Of a stretch of 37,805 bases of DNA, positions 24,090 to 31,746 are shown piece after piece. The DNA comes from Candidatus Omnitrophota bacterium (lineage in GTDB: Bacteria; Omnitrophota; Gorgyraeia; Tantalellales; Tantalellaceae). Below the pieces are notes generated by a model, which saw only the letters and a program-made list of their open reading frames with translations, made no database searches and was not told where the DNA came from. Positions within the stretch are counted from its first letter, which is position 1; every line of letters starts with the position of its first letter. The stretch lies in assembly GCA_016783605.1 (NCBI GenBank), contig JADHWG010000010.1, positions 1 to 37,805 of the forward strand, read 5' to 3'. The translations under genes were made by a program, and so were the position numbers.

Positions 24090-25145
24090 ATGGACAAAAA
24101 ATTCATAGCGGATTTTAAAGTTAACGAAAAAATAGATTCTGTTTTTATTCTCAGAAAAAAGAATCTGAAACTAACCAAATATGACAAACCCTATCTTGAA
24201 ATGACATTCGCGGATAAGACGGGAAAAATAGAGGGGCGTCTCTGGGATAGCGCGGAAAAATTTAATGAATCGGCTGTTACCGGGGATTTTATTCATGTTC
24301 GAGGCACTGTCGACAAATTTAGGGAAGAAAAACAGTTAAAGGTAGACTCTATAGCGAAAGCGGATGAGCGCGCGTTTCAATATGAAGACATGGTAAGAGT
24401 GGCGGAAGAGCGGGACAAATGCTACGATAATATTTTGGACTGTCTGGGCAATATAAAGGATCCGTGGATACTTAAACTCAGCAGGCTTTTCACCGATGAC
24501 GAAAAATTAATGTCGAGTTTTAAAGATGGGATAGGGGGCAAAAGTTGGCATAACGCGTATATCGGCGGATTAATGGAACATACTTACGAAGTGATGTATA
24601 TTTCCGGGCAAATGTGTGACTTGTGTCGGGAAGCTGACAAAGATATTACGCTTTTGGGCGCTTTTATTCATGATATCGGAAAAGTGCTGGAGTTGGACGC
24701 GAAAAAACTTGAATATACGGTTGAAGGCGGACTATTAGGCCATATCACGATCGGATACCGCATACTTACCGAAAAGATCAGAGAAATAAAAGATTTCCCG
24801 TATGATCTGCGCCTGCGCTTGGAACACATAATTCTGTCGCATCACGGTGAATACGAACAGCAGTCCCCGGTCTTGCCGAAAACATTGGAAGCGACTATTA
24901 TTTATCACGCGGATGAGCTTGTTTCTCAAGCCAACGCGATAAAAGAAATACAGGTTAGAGAAAGAGAAGAAGGCAAACTATGGAGCAGTTACGTTTCGAT
25001 CAAAAGACGTAAATATTTTATCAAAGCTCCGGAGATAGTTTCATCTAAAGAAGAAATATCCGCTGAAGCGAAAGAGCCCCCTTCAGACGAATATGAAAGT
25101 CTTCCGGAAGAAAAAAATGAGCCGAATGATCTATTCGAAATGTAG
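24090..25145 (+). CDS. YhaM-like 3'-5' exoribonuclease (OB fold + HD domain)
   Basis: Metal-dependent 3'-5' exoribonuclease of the YhaM family. The N-terminal OB/tRNA-anticodon-type domain (KPYLEMTFADKTGKIEGRLW...GDFIHVRGTV) is followed by an HD domain: GLMEHTYEVMY, then the signature FIHDIGKVLEL (His194/Asp195), ILSHHGEYEQQSP and IIYHADELVSQ. Length 351 aa exceeds B. subtilis YhaM (about 314) because of an acidic, disordered C-terminal tail (SSKEEISAEAKEPPSDEY). RBS GAGGAG. The zincin gene follows after 11 bp, probably in the same operon. Confidence 0.92.
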   Translation: MDKKFIADFKVNEKIDSVFILRKKNLKLTKYDKPYLEMTFADKTGKIEGRLWDSAEKFNESAVTGDFIHVRGTVDKFREEKQLKVDSIAKADERAFQYEDMVRVAEERDKCYDNILDCLGNIKDPWILKLSRLFTDDEKLMSSFKDGIGGKSWHNAYIGGLMEHTYEVMYISGQMCDLCREADKDITLLGAFIHDIGKVLELDAKKLEYTVEGGLLGHITIGYRILTEKIREIKDFPYDLRLRLEHIILSHHGEYEQQSPVLPKTLEATIIYHADELVSQANAIKEIQVREREEGKLWSSYVSIKRRKYFIKAPEIVSSKEEISAEAKEPPSDEYESLPEEKNEPNDLFEM

Positions 25146-25156
25146 AGGTATAAAAA

Positions 25157-25525
25157 ATGAACCGCGAGAAATTTGAAAAACTGGTGATGGAGGCGCTTAA
25201 GCGCCTCCCTAAATTTTTTAAAGATAAGCTTAAAAATGTGGATGTTGTTATCGAAGAAGAATCGGTGGACTGCACGGGGGTGTCTTTACCGGGAGCAGAG
25301 AAACGATTAATTTTGGGACTTTATCAAGGAGTTCCCTTACCCAAGAGACATCATCATTACGGAATGGTAATGCCCGACAAAATATCCATTTTTAAGAAAA
25401 ATATTGAAAAAGTATGTAAAACAGACAAAGAAGTCATCCGCCTGGTCGCCCACACAGTTCAACACGAATTAGCCCACCATTTCGGCATCTCAGACAAAAG
25501 ATTAAGGGATTTAGGAGTATACTAG
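25157..25525 (+). CDS. Small metallopeptidase-family (zincin-like) protein
   Basis: A 122-residue member of the minimal zincin family that has a single HExxHxxGxxD site: HELAHHFGISD at residues 103-113, close to the C-terminus. The upstream part shows LYQGVPLPKR and MPDKISIFKKNIE, typical of the family. His103, His107 and Asp113 could bind zinc with Glu104 catalytic. The biological role of the family is unknown; members are often encoded alone in diverse bacteria. It follows the YhaM-like gene by 11 bp. Confidence 0.88.
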   Translation: MNREKFEKLVMEALKRLPKFFKDKLKNVDVVIEEESVDCTGVSLPGAEKRLILGLYQGVPLPKRHHHYGMVMPDKISIFKKNIEKVCKTDKEVIRLVAHTVQHELAHHFGISDKRLRDLGVY

Positions 25526-25840
25526 TAGGGTGTATATCGTCACAATTGAGGTAACCGTTTATAATGGCACCAACGTATAAAGGTTATCAATGATGATGGG
25601 GATAAAAGGGCCGGGCAGGCCCGGCCCCTACGATTTGTTGTGCATGTTTTATATTATTCGTAGGGAAAGGCCTGCCTTGTCCGATTAATTGACGAGGGGA
25701 CAAAATGGTCGGGTGGTCCCGGTCACTATCGATTTGTTACCTGAATTGTGACAATGTGCCCCTACGAAAGGTTTCAACGACGGACGCCCGAATAAAATCA
25801 CGTAGAGGCACATTGCATGTGCCCGTATCATGTGTCCGTA
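25526..25840. repeat. 315-bp gene-free stretch filled with family B repeats inside a 17-bp inverted repeat
   Basis: Contains at least four family B elements: GGGCCGGGCAGGCCCGGCCC followed by CTACG (25607-25632); TCGTAGGG...CCTGCC (25658-25682); TGTGCCCCTACG (about 25756); and GGCACATTGCATGTGCC (about 25806-25822). Separately, GTCACAATTGAGGTAAC (25539-25555) and GTTACCTGAATTGTGAC (25736-25752) form an inverted repeat with one mismatch bounding a 214-bp segment. The ORF called at 25705-25941 is repeat-derived and overlaps a real gene. Confidence 0.8.
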
Positions 25841-26848
25841 TCAATTTGAAAGCACTTGAATATTGTCAATATAGATGGGACCGGTGTATGGGGTGTTGTA
25901 TGATTCTATTCGTATGGCGACTTTGCGTATGTCGGAAGTGATGTGGTTGTCGATTGTTATATCTTGCCAATCCTGACTGCCTTCGGCTATGTTTGCTTTG
26001 AGTGTGATCCATTTTCCCGGTTCAAGGCGCACACTTCGTTTCATTTCGATAAAATCCCAGTTTTCACCTGATGTAATTATCAGTTTGCCTCTTATTTCAG
26101 CTTTCGGACCGTCAAGCGGCATATAGATGTTCGCGCTAAGTGAATTGTAGTTTGTCAGATCAAGGTATTGTTGTATTTCGACAATGGCGGCTGTCCATTC
26201 TTTTTTTGGAAAATCCGTAAAGATCTTAAGAGAGCCGGTGCCGTTATAGGCGGTAAAGCAGGTCTTTTTGATCGTTCGCGCGACGTGATCTTTTTTGTCT
26301 CTCGCCCAGTGCGGAATTTCCCATCCGTCCAAATCTTTTTCGAAATCATAGAGCGTTTTGTCGGGTCGCAAAACAGGTTTCGGTTTTATTTTTTGTATCG
26401 GCGTTGAAATCGAAGGAATGGCTACTACAAACGATGAATTGTCTGTAGTTGACAACGATGATACCGGAACCGGATTTGCGCTTTTTCCTGGGGCGATTGT
26501 ATTGCCTGCGGTTGAGTTTAAATTTCCATTCTGCGGTTTTTCAACTTTCACGCTGACCGTGAACATGATGTGTTTTTGTTTTATCAGCCACGCGGCGAGG
26601 ATAAAAACGCAGACGACGAAGAGTGTAATAAGGAAGAAAGGCATAAATTGAGCCAAGCTTCCCGATTGTTTTTTCGCCGGGATCTTTTTTGTTATGCTTC
26701 GTTTTGCGATTTTTTTGAAATGATTTTGCTGGAGAAGCTTTCGAATATCGTCGGATTGCTGCGATTTGTCGCCTTTTTTAGAAGTGTTCCGAAAATATGT
26801 TTTCGAAATTTCGAAATCAATCTTGTCTGGAATTTTTGTAGCTTTCAT
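25841..26848 (-). CDS. Membrane-anchored protein with C-terminal CBM-like beta-sandwich
   Basis: 335 residues. The cytoplasmic N-terminal region (about 1-67) is basic and polar. One TM segment follows at about 68-90 (FFLITLFVVCVFILAAWLIK), then a Ser/Thr/Pro-rich linker (about 100-165), then a C-terminal domain beginning LYDFEKDLDGWEIPHW and ending YTGPIYIDNIQVLSN. That opening and ending are typical of galactose-binding-like carbohydrate-binding domains (CBM/CIA30-type), and the segment WDFIEMKRSVRLEPGKWITL fits. So it probably presents a glycan-binding module outside the membrane while keeping a basic cytoplasmic tail. It is divergent from the ParA-CBM48 gene. No strong RBS before ATG 26848. 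Confidence 0.72.
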   Translation of the reverse strand: MKATKIPDKIDFEISKTYFRNTSKKGDKSQQSDDIRKLLQQNHFKKIAKRSITKKIPAKKQSGSLAQFMPFFLITLFVVCVFILAAWLIKQKHIMFTVSVKVEKPQNGNLNSTAGNTIAPGKSANPVPVSSLSTTDNSSFVVAIPSISTPIQKIKPKPVLRPDKTLYDFEKDLDGWEIPHWARDKKDHVARTIKKTCFTAYNGTGSLKIFTDFPKKEWTAAIVEIQQYLDLTNYNSLSANIYMPLDGPKAEIRGKLIITSGENWDFIEMKRSVRLEPGKWITLKANIAEGSQDWQDITIDNHITSDIRKVAIRIESYNTPYTGPIYIDNIQVLSN

Positions 26849-27030
26849 AACTGCAAATTTTCTAAAAAGCTGAAGATTTAAATTATCGCCGACTTAACAA
26901 CAAGGAGCGTTCAACAACTATTGTATACCACAGTTCCGCGGAATATACCATAAAAAAGTTATTTTTCTGCGAATTTTACATTTTTGAAAACAGCCGAAAT
27001 TGATCGTGTTTTGTTTTGGTATACATTTCT

Positions 27031-27059
27031 TTGCAGGCGTTGTCGGAATGTGATATACT
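27031..27059 (+). promoter_or_regulatory. Probable promoter of the ParA-CBM48 gene
   Basis: TTGCAG (27031-27036), 17-bp spacer, TATACT (27054-27059), about 60 nt upstream of the start. It lies in a 279-bp divergent intergenic region (26849-27127) that is AT-rich and otherwise holds no gene. TATAC motifs around 26920-26950 could serve the minus-strand gene. Confidence 0.6.
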
Positions 27060-27127
27060 TTTTTACGAAGTTTGCGTAAAAAAAGAGTATAAGAAGTTTA
27101 TCGAAAGAACGAAGTTGAAGGGATGTA

Positions 27128-28171
27128 ATGCAGGTTATTTCGGTCTCGAATCAAAAAGGGGGATGCGGGAAAACGACACTTGCCGTAAACGTATCCGCGG
27201 CGCTTGCCATGCTTGGCAACGAAACGCTTCTTATTGATCTTGACCCTCAAGCTAACGCGACTTTTGCCATGGGGTTTTCTCAAGAAGCTTCCGAGCGAAA
27301 AACTTTTTATGACGTATTTCGAACACATTTTAGCGCGGAAGATACACAATTTGATGAGATAGTCATAAAGGAACGCAAAAAATTTTCGTTCATACCATCT
27401 AATATGATGCTTAGCGCGGCCGAAATCAATCTAGGAAGCGTGGACGGCGCGGCAACCATATTGTCCAGAACGTTATCTCATCCTTATTTCGAGCGCTACA
27501 AATACGTGGTGATCGATTCTCCTCCAAGTTTCGGTTTTTTGACACTTAACTCGATGTATGCCGCGAATGTTATTCTTGTCCCGTTGGATCTAAGCCATTT
27601 TTCTTTTAATGGGATCAATGGCGTGTATCGTGTGAGAAGTTTACTGAATAGAGAAACAGGGCGAAACCCGCTGGTCTTTTTTGTTCTTAATTCGTATGAT
27701 CGCCGTTCGAGATATTCGAGAAAGGTCGAACAAAATGCCGAAAGCAAACTCGGGAGCTATCTTCTTCCGACCAGAGTGCGTTCAAGCGTGCGGTTGCGTG
27801 AAGCGGTTGGGAAGGGAAAGACGATCTTTGAATATGCCAAGAAAAGTTCCGCGGCTCTTGATGTGTTCAACCTTACGTGTGAACTCTTAGCCTCCGAAAA
27901 AAAGAAAACGAACACAATTATGCAGGAATTTCTTTTTCATGCTCCGGAGGCCGGGGCGGTTTACGTATTAGGCGATTTTAACGATTGGCAGAAATCCGAC
28001 GCCGGCAGAATGACAAGACTCGAAAGCGGACATTGGTCGGGACATGTTACTTTGAAAAAAGGGAAATATCGATATAAATTCCTTGTGGATGACGAATGGA
28101 TCCATGATCCGGATAATACAAAGGTTGAATCCAACACTTTCGGTACACACGATTCCATCCTCAAAATATAA
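27128..28171 (+). CDS. ParA/Soj-type ATPase fused to a CBM48 (glycogen-binding) domain
   Basis: Residues about 1-260 are a complete ParA ATPase: deviant Walker A QKGGCGKTTLAVN (Lys10 signature, Lys15), LLIDLDPQANAT (Walker A'), YKYVVIDSPPS (Walker B) and ILVPLDLSHFSFNGINGV. From about residue 266 a second domain follows: FLFHAPEAGAVYVLGDFNDW, then GHWSGHVTLKKGKYRYKFLV and EWIHDPDN. This is the E-set/CBM48 pattern of AMPK-beta, with the Trp, Lys and Asn residues that bind alpha-glucan all present. ParA proteins position plasmids, chromosomes or protein cargoes; CBM48 binds glycogen or starch. No parB is adjacent. RBS GAAGGGA. The frame is continuous with no sign of an assembly joint. Confidence 0.9.
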   Translation: MQVISVSNQKGGCGKTTLAVNVSAALAMLGNETLLIDLDPQANATFAMGFSQEASERKTFYDVFRTHFSAEDTQFDEIVIKERKKFSFIPSNMMLSAAEINLGSVDGAATILSRTLSHPYFERYKYVVIDSPPSFGFLTLNSMYAANVILVPLDLSHFSFNGINGVYRVRSLLNRETGRNPLVFFVLNSYDRRSRYSRKVEQNAESKLGSYLLPTRVRSSVRLREAVGKGKTIFEYAKKSSAALDVFNLTCELLASEKKKTNTIMQEFLFHAPEAGAVYVLGDFNDWQKSDAGRMTRLESGHWSGHVTLKKGKYRYKFLVDDEWIHDPDNTKVESNTFGTHDSILKI

Positions 28172-28264
28172 CCAAAAAAAACTTGAATTTCGGCGCGGAA
28201 TGTTGTTTAATACAGTGCGAGCGGGCATTGATCATGGATCTATTATCATTTTCGAACTCGCTTT

Positions 28265-28312
28265 TTGCCATCCCCGGTGCTTGTCCGGCGAAGTCGGGGA
28301 AGAGGGGATCTC
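28265..28312. repeat. Family A palindrome, long variant
   Basis: GCCATCCCCGGTGCTTGTCC / GGCGAAGTCGGGGAAGAGGGGATCTC: two nested partial palindromes in the 184-bp gap between the ParA-CBM48 and GH130 genes. It resembles the degenerate copy at 881-914. Confidence 0.65.
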
Positions 28313-28355
28313 ATTCAAAAAAAGGATATTAGTCCATTAATCGAAAGGAAAGAAA

Positions 28356-29303
28356 ATGTCTCAACCTGTAATTTATCCGAAAAAAAAAGAAAATATCGTT
28401 ATCCGTTATTCCGGAAATCCGATTCTTACAAAAGATGACGTTCCGGCCGCGGCTAAAGGTGTTTACAACTCGGGATGCGTAAAAACGTTGGAAGGAAAAT
28501 ATGTAATGCTTTGCCGCGTCGAAACGCCGTCTATGAAACAATTTATTTGGCCGGCAGATTCAACCGACGGCATAAATTTTAAGCTCAGAGAGCGTCCCAT
28601 AGAGATGCCGGACACAGATGAATTCAAGGAATATACGACCGGGATGTATTACGATCCGCGTGTAACCCGGATCGAGGGTAAATACTATGTTGTGTTTGCC
28701 TGTCATAGCGGTCATTCCTGTCGGCTTGGTCTTCTTGAGTCGCCTGATATGAACGAATTCAAATGGAAAGGGTTTATTTCCGAAACCGACAACAGGAACG
28801 GAGTTTTATTCCCGGAGAAGATAGGCGGCATGTATTGCCGTTTGGATAGACCCAATACCGGGGATGGAAAAGGATATATGTGGGTATCATATTCACCGGA
28901 TCTTATTCATTGGGGCGGGGCGAAAGCGGTTGCGGTTTCTCAAGACGAGTGGGGCTGGAAGAAAAATGGTCCGGGAGCCGTTCCAATAAGGACGGAAAAA
29001 GGGTGGCTAGTAATATACCATGCGGTTAATGTGCAATGCGCGGCTCAATATGTGTATCACATCGGCGTTATGCTTCTTGACATAAACGATCCGTCAAAGA
29101 TCATCGCCCGTGCCAAAGCGCCGATACTTTCCCCGACAACCGATTATGAACTCACCGGGCTTACATACGCGGTTGTTTTTACCGCCGGAGCTGTTGTAGA
29201 AGACGACGGTGAAGTGAAGCTATACTACGGTGGTGCGGATACGGTGCAGTGCCTTGCAACGGCGAAACTTGATGATCTGGTAGACGCGTGTTTTAATAGA
29301 TAA
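28356..29303 (+). CDS. GH130 glycosidase (mannoside phosphorylase family)
   Basis: Five-bladed beta-propeller enzyme. Most characterised GH130 members phosphorolyse beta-1,4-mannosyl linkages (mannosyl-glucose or mannooligosaccharide), and some hydrolyse. Motifs: NSGCVKTLEGKYVMLCRVE, MYYDPRVTRIEGKYYVVF (catalytic Asp in DPRV), RNGVLFPEKIGGMYCRLDRP, GPGAVPIRTEKGWLVIYHAV and KLYYGGADT. Length 315 aa is typical. There is no signal peptide, so it is cytosolic, which suits a phosphorylase. RBS AAAGGAAAG. It follows the ParA-CBM48 gene in the same direction after 184 bp containing a family A repeat. Confidence 0.93.
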   Translation: MSQPVIYPKKKENIVIRYSGNPILTKDDVPAAAKGVYNSGCVKTLEGKYVMLCRVETPSMKQFIWPADSTDGINFKLRERPIEMPDTDEFKEYTTGMYYDPRVTRIEGKYYVVFACHSGHSCRLGLLESPDMNEFKWKGFISETDNRNGVLFPEKIGGMYCRLDRPNTGDGKGYMWVSYSPDLIHWGGAKAVAVSQDEWGWKKNGPGAVPIRTEKGWLVIYHAVNVQCAAQYVYHIGVMLLDINDPSKIIARAKAPILSPTTDYELTGLTYAVVFTAGAVVEDDGEVKLYYGGADTVQCLATAKLDDLVDACFNR

Positions 29304-29304
29304 T

Positions 29305-29420
29305 GTGCCGTGTGCACGGCACGTTACATGTTGCATGTCTCACGTCACACGCTTTTCCGCCGAAGGCGGACCCGCCTCCGGCGGAAAAACATGAAACGTG
29401 TACCGTGAAACATGTAACGT
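29305..29420. repeat. Nested inverted repeat (family D) between GH130 and release-factor genes
   Basis: GTGCCGTG-TG-CACGGCAC (29305-29322) is followed by a nested structure: outer arms ACGTTACATGTT (29321-29332) and AACATGTAACGT (29409-29420), inner arms TTTTCCGCCG (29353-29362) and CGGCGGAAAA (29379-29388), all perfect. The core GGCGGACCCGCCTCCGGCGG closely matches that of the 70-bp repeats before metX. Confidence 0.85.
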
Positions 29421-29449
29421 AAAAAGTGCTGAAAATAAGGCGCGCCAAA

Positions 29450-29863
29450 ATGAAATACAGTGTTTCCACCCGCAAAGAAACAGAACTTAAAGAAAAGATG
29501 CGCCGGTTCGGTGTCAAGGAAGCCGATATCACGGAAAGTTTTATAAAATCTTCCGGCCGAGGCGGACAAAATGTTAATAAAGTTTCCACTTGCGTTTGTT
29601 TGAAACACGAGCCCACCGGGATACGGGTTAAATGCAAAAAAGAAAGAACTCAGGCGCTTAACCGGTTCATCGCTCGAAGAATACTCCTCTCGAAAATTGA
29701 AACCCAAATACTCGGCAAAGCTTCCGCCGAGAAAAAAAGAATAGAAAAACTAAGGCGCCAAAAACGTAAACGCTCAAAACGAGCGAAAGAAAAAATGCTT
29801 GTTGAAAAAAAGAAACAAGCCGAGAAAAAAAATCTCAGAAAACCGGTTGACGGTGATCAGTAA
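29450..29863 (+). CDS. Peptide chain release factor-like GGQ protein (ribosome rescue)
   Basis: Stand-alone RF-1 catalytic domain. SSGRGGQNVNKVST carries the GGQ loop (residues 38-40) that triggers peptidyl-tRNA hydrolysis. There is no codon-recognition domain (no PxT/SPF region). A long lysine/arginine-rich C-terminal tail (KLRRQKRKRSKRAKEKM) resembles the ArfB/ICT1 tail that enters the empty mRNA channel. So it probably frees stalled ribosomes. The N-terminal extension before GGQ (about 30 residues) suggests the general peptide chain release factor-like group rather than strict ArfB. The ORF track starts at GTG 29426; ATG 29450 is preferred. 137 aa. Confidence 0.88.
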   Translation: MKYSVSTRKETELKEKMRRFGVKEADITESFIKSSGRGGQNVNKVSTCVCLKHEPTGIRVKCKKERTQALNRFIARRILLSKIETQILGKASAEKKRIEKLRRQKRKRSKRAKEKMLVEKKKQAEKKNLRKPVDGDQ

Positions 29864-29877
29864 AACTTAAATGAGGA

Positions 29878-29915
29878 CGGCTGTTTACCGGGCAACGATG
29901 GTAACGAATCAGCCG
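29878..29915 (+). promoter_or_regulatory. Small two-tier hairpin in the leader of the NSS transporter
   Basis: CGGCTG (29878-29883) pairs with CAGCCG (29910-29915), and TTACC pairs with GGTAA inside it. The stem ends 28 nt before the transporter ATG, and the RBS (AAAGGA) is outside it. It could end the upstream transcript or act in the transporter leader. I match it to no known riboswitch. Confidence 0.4.
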
Positions 29916-29943
29916 CATGTAATGATCGGATAAAAGGATGTAA

Positions 29944-31506
29944 ATGTCTAAAAAACTACGAGATTCATGGGGGTCACGGCTTGGGATAATTATGGCAGTT
30001 GCCGGGTCTGCTGTTGGATTGGGCAATTTCCTGCGTTTTCCGGTGCAGGCGGCAAACAATGGTGGCGGGGCGTTCATGATCCCGTATTTTATCGCGCTTC
30101 TCCTTGTGGGGATACCTCTAATGTGGGTCGAATGGTCAATAGGCAGGTATGGCGGCGGTTTTGGACATTCGTCGGCGCCGGGCGTTTTTAACAGCTTATG
30201 GAAAAAGAACCGGTTCATAAAATATTTCGGTGTGATCGGCATTTTTGGTCCGTTGGTCATAATGATATATTACACCTATATTGAGTCTTGGACTCTCGCG
30301 TACAGTTTCTTTTCTCTCTCTCAGAAATATTCGGGCATTCTGGATCAGGCATCTATGCAGTCATTTTTGCGTGGATTCCAGGGGCTTGAAAAAAATCAAT
30401 ATTTTACAAGCATCGCGCCGGCATACACCTTTTTTCTTATAACTTTTATCATAAACATTGTTGTTCTGAACTACGGAATTCGCGGCGGAATTGAACGTTT
30501 TTGCAGGATTGCCGTACCGACGCTTTTTATTTTCGGTATTATTTTACTTATCAGGGTATTTACGTTCGGGGTGTTGGACCCGTCGAAGATGGATTGGAAT
30601 GTTTTTAACGGGCTTGGATATCTTTGGAATCCCGACTTCTCACAATTATTGAACGCGAAGGTATGGCTTGCCGCGACGGGCCAAATATTTTTTACGCTGA
30701 GTGTCGGGATCGGTGTTATTTTGACGTATGCCAGTTATCTGAAGAAGGGAGATGACGTGGCATTATCGGGTCTAACTGCGGTAAGTATGAACGAAATCGC
30801 GGAAGTTGTTCTAGGCGCGAGTATAATCATTCCGGCGGCTTTTATATTTTTTGGTCCGGTTGCAATCGGAGATGTCGCCGCGTCCGGCGCGTTCAATTTG
30901 GGATTTGTGACAATGCCGCTAATTATCGGACAGATGCCGCTTCCCGAAGTTTTCGGTTTTTTATGGTTCGGACTTTTGTTCCTCGCGGGGGTTACCTCAT
31001 CCGTTTCGTTAGCACAGCCGGCGATCGCGTTTTTGGAAGACGAGTTCAACATATCACGAAAAAAGTCCGTCGCGATGTTCGGCGCGGTGACGTTTCTCTT
31101 GTGTAACGCGGCCATTTTCTTTCTCGGCAAGGGCGTGGTTGATGAACTGGATTTTTGGGGTGGGACGTTTTGTCTTGTGCTTTTCGCGACGATCGAAGTG
31201 ATACTCTTCGGATGGATATTCGGGATCAATAAGGCATGGGAAGAGGTTCATCACGGAGCGGACATGAGAATTCCGGGAATCTATAAATATATCATAAAGT
31301 ATGTTACCCCGATCTTTCTCTTAGTTGTCTTGGGTGCGTGGTTTTTTCAAGAATGGCTTCCGATCATACGGATGGATAATGTTTCACTGGCGAATCGGCC
31401 GTATGTCATGGCAACAAGAGCCGGACTTTGTCTAATATTTCTCTTATTGGCAATTATGGTCAAGATCGCCTGGGGGAAACGTAAGAAAGGTAAAAAAACG
31501 TTATGA
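29944..31506 (+). CDS. Sodium-dependent NSS-family amino-acid transporter
   Basis: Na+-coupled symporter of the neurotransmitter:sodium symporter (LeuT-fold) family. The first helix has AVAGSAVGLGNFLRFP, the Na+/substrate-binding unwound segment, followed by NNGGGAFMIPYFIALLLVGIPLMWVEWSIGRYG, the family signature. About 11-12 TM helices across 520 aa. The substrate is likely an amino acid. A MetS-type small subunit overlaps its stop, which points to a methionine/alanine-type importer like the C. glutamicum MetPS system. RBS AAAGGA before ATG 29944. Confidence 0.95.
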   Translation: MSKKLRDSWGSRLGIIMAVAGSAVGLGNFLRFPVQAANNGGGAFMIPYFIALLLVGIPLMWVEWSIGRYGGGFGHSSAPGVFNSLWKKNRFIKYFGVIGIFGPLVIMIYYTYIESWTLAYSFFSLSQKYSGILDQASMQSFLRGFQGLEKNQYFTSIAPAYTFFLITFIINIVVLNYGIRGGIERFCRIAVPTLFIFGIILLIRVFTFGVLDPSKMDWNVFNGLGYLWNPDFSQLLNAKVWLAATGQIFFTLSVGIGVILTYASYLKKGDDVALSGLTAVSMNEIAEVVLGASIIIPAAFIFFGPVAIGDVAASGAFNLGFVTMPLIIGQMPLPEVFGFLWFGLLFLAGVTSSVSLAQPAIAFLEDEFNISRKKSVAMFGAVTFLLCNAAIFFLGKGVVDELDFWGGTFCLVLFATIEVILFGWIFGINKAWEEVHHGADMRIPGIYKYIIKYVTPIFLLVVLGAWFFQEWLPIIRMDNVSLANRPYVMATRAGLCLIFLLLAIMVKIAWGKRKKGKKTL

Positions 31507-31607
31507 CAAAACTTGGGTTGATATTCATGATCGTTTCCTGGTGCGCCATAATAATTCTCGCGGTTTTTTGTTTTACGAAGGTATTTAAGAAGAAGAATGT
31601 TGATTGA
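31503..31607 (+). CDS. MetS-type NSS transporter small subunit (34 aa; absent from ORF track)
   Basis: The start ATG overlaps the transporter stop (ATGA). The product reads MTKLGLIFMIVSWCAIIIL, then AVFCFTKVFKKKNVD: one TM helix ending in a positively charged tail. This size, topology and position match the MetS/putative methionine-alanine importer small subunit family, which is encoded directly after NSS transporters and needed for transport in characterised cases. Too short for the supplied ORF list. Confidence 0.85.
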   Translation: MTKLGLIFMIVSWCAIIILAVFCFTKVFKKKNVD

Positions 31608-31642
31608 CTTCTTTCTCCGGTGGAGTACATTTTACTTTTTTT

Positions 31643-31672
31643 TTGCATTTTAAAAGTTGGTGGTGGTATACT
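31643..31672 (+). promoter_or_regulatory. Possible promoter of the PC4-like gene
   Basis: TTGCAT (31643-31648), 18-bp spacer, TATACT (31667-31672), about 75 nt before the ATG at 31747. The transcript would include the family B palindrome at 31693-31720. Confidence 0.5.
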
Positions 31673-31692
31673 ATCGTTAATAAAGGGCATGG

Positions 31693-31720
31693 GTAGGGGG
31701 CAGGCATGCCTGTCCCCTAC
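31693..31720. repeat. Family B palindrome
   Basis: GTAGGGGGCAGGCATGCCTG followed by TCCCCTAC: a 28-bp near-perfect palindrome (one G-T pair), 26 bp upstream of the PC4-like start codon. It belongs with the copies at 25607, 34452, 34553 and 34674. Confidence 0.85.
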
Positions 31721-31746
31721 GATTGAAATTCATTAAGGAGGCGCAA

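Noticed and set aside
25705-25941. 78-aa ORF over the family B repeats
   Set aside because: Runs through repeats and overlaps the 3' end of the CBM-like gene on the other strand; Cys/Arg-rich nonsense composition.
30735-31229. 164-aa minus-strand ORF within the NSS transporter
   Set aside because: Antisense shadow of a clearly coding membrane protein; no RBS or recognisable domain.
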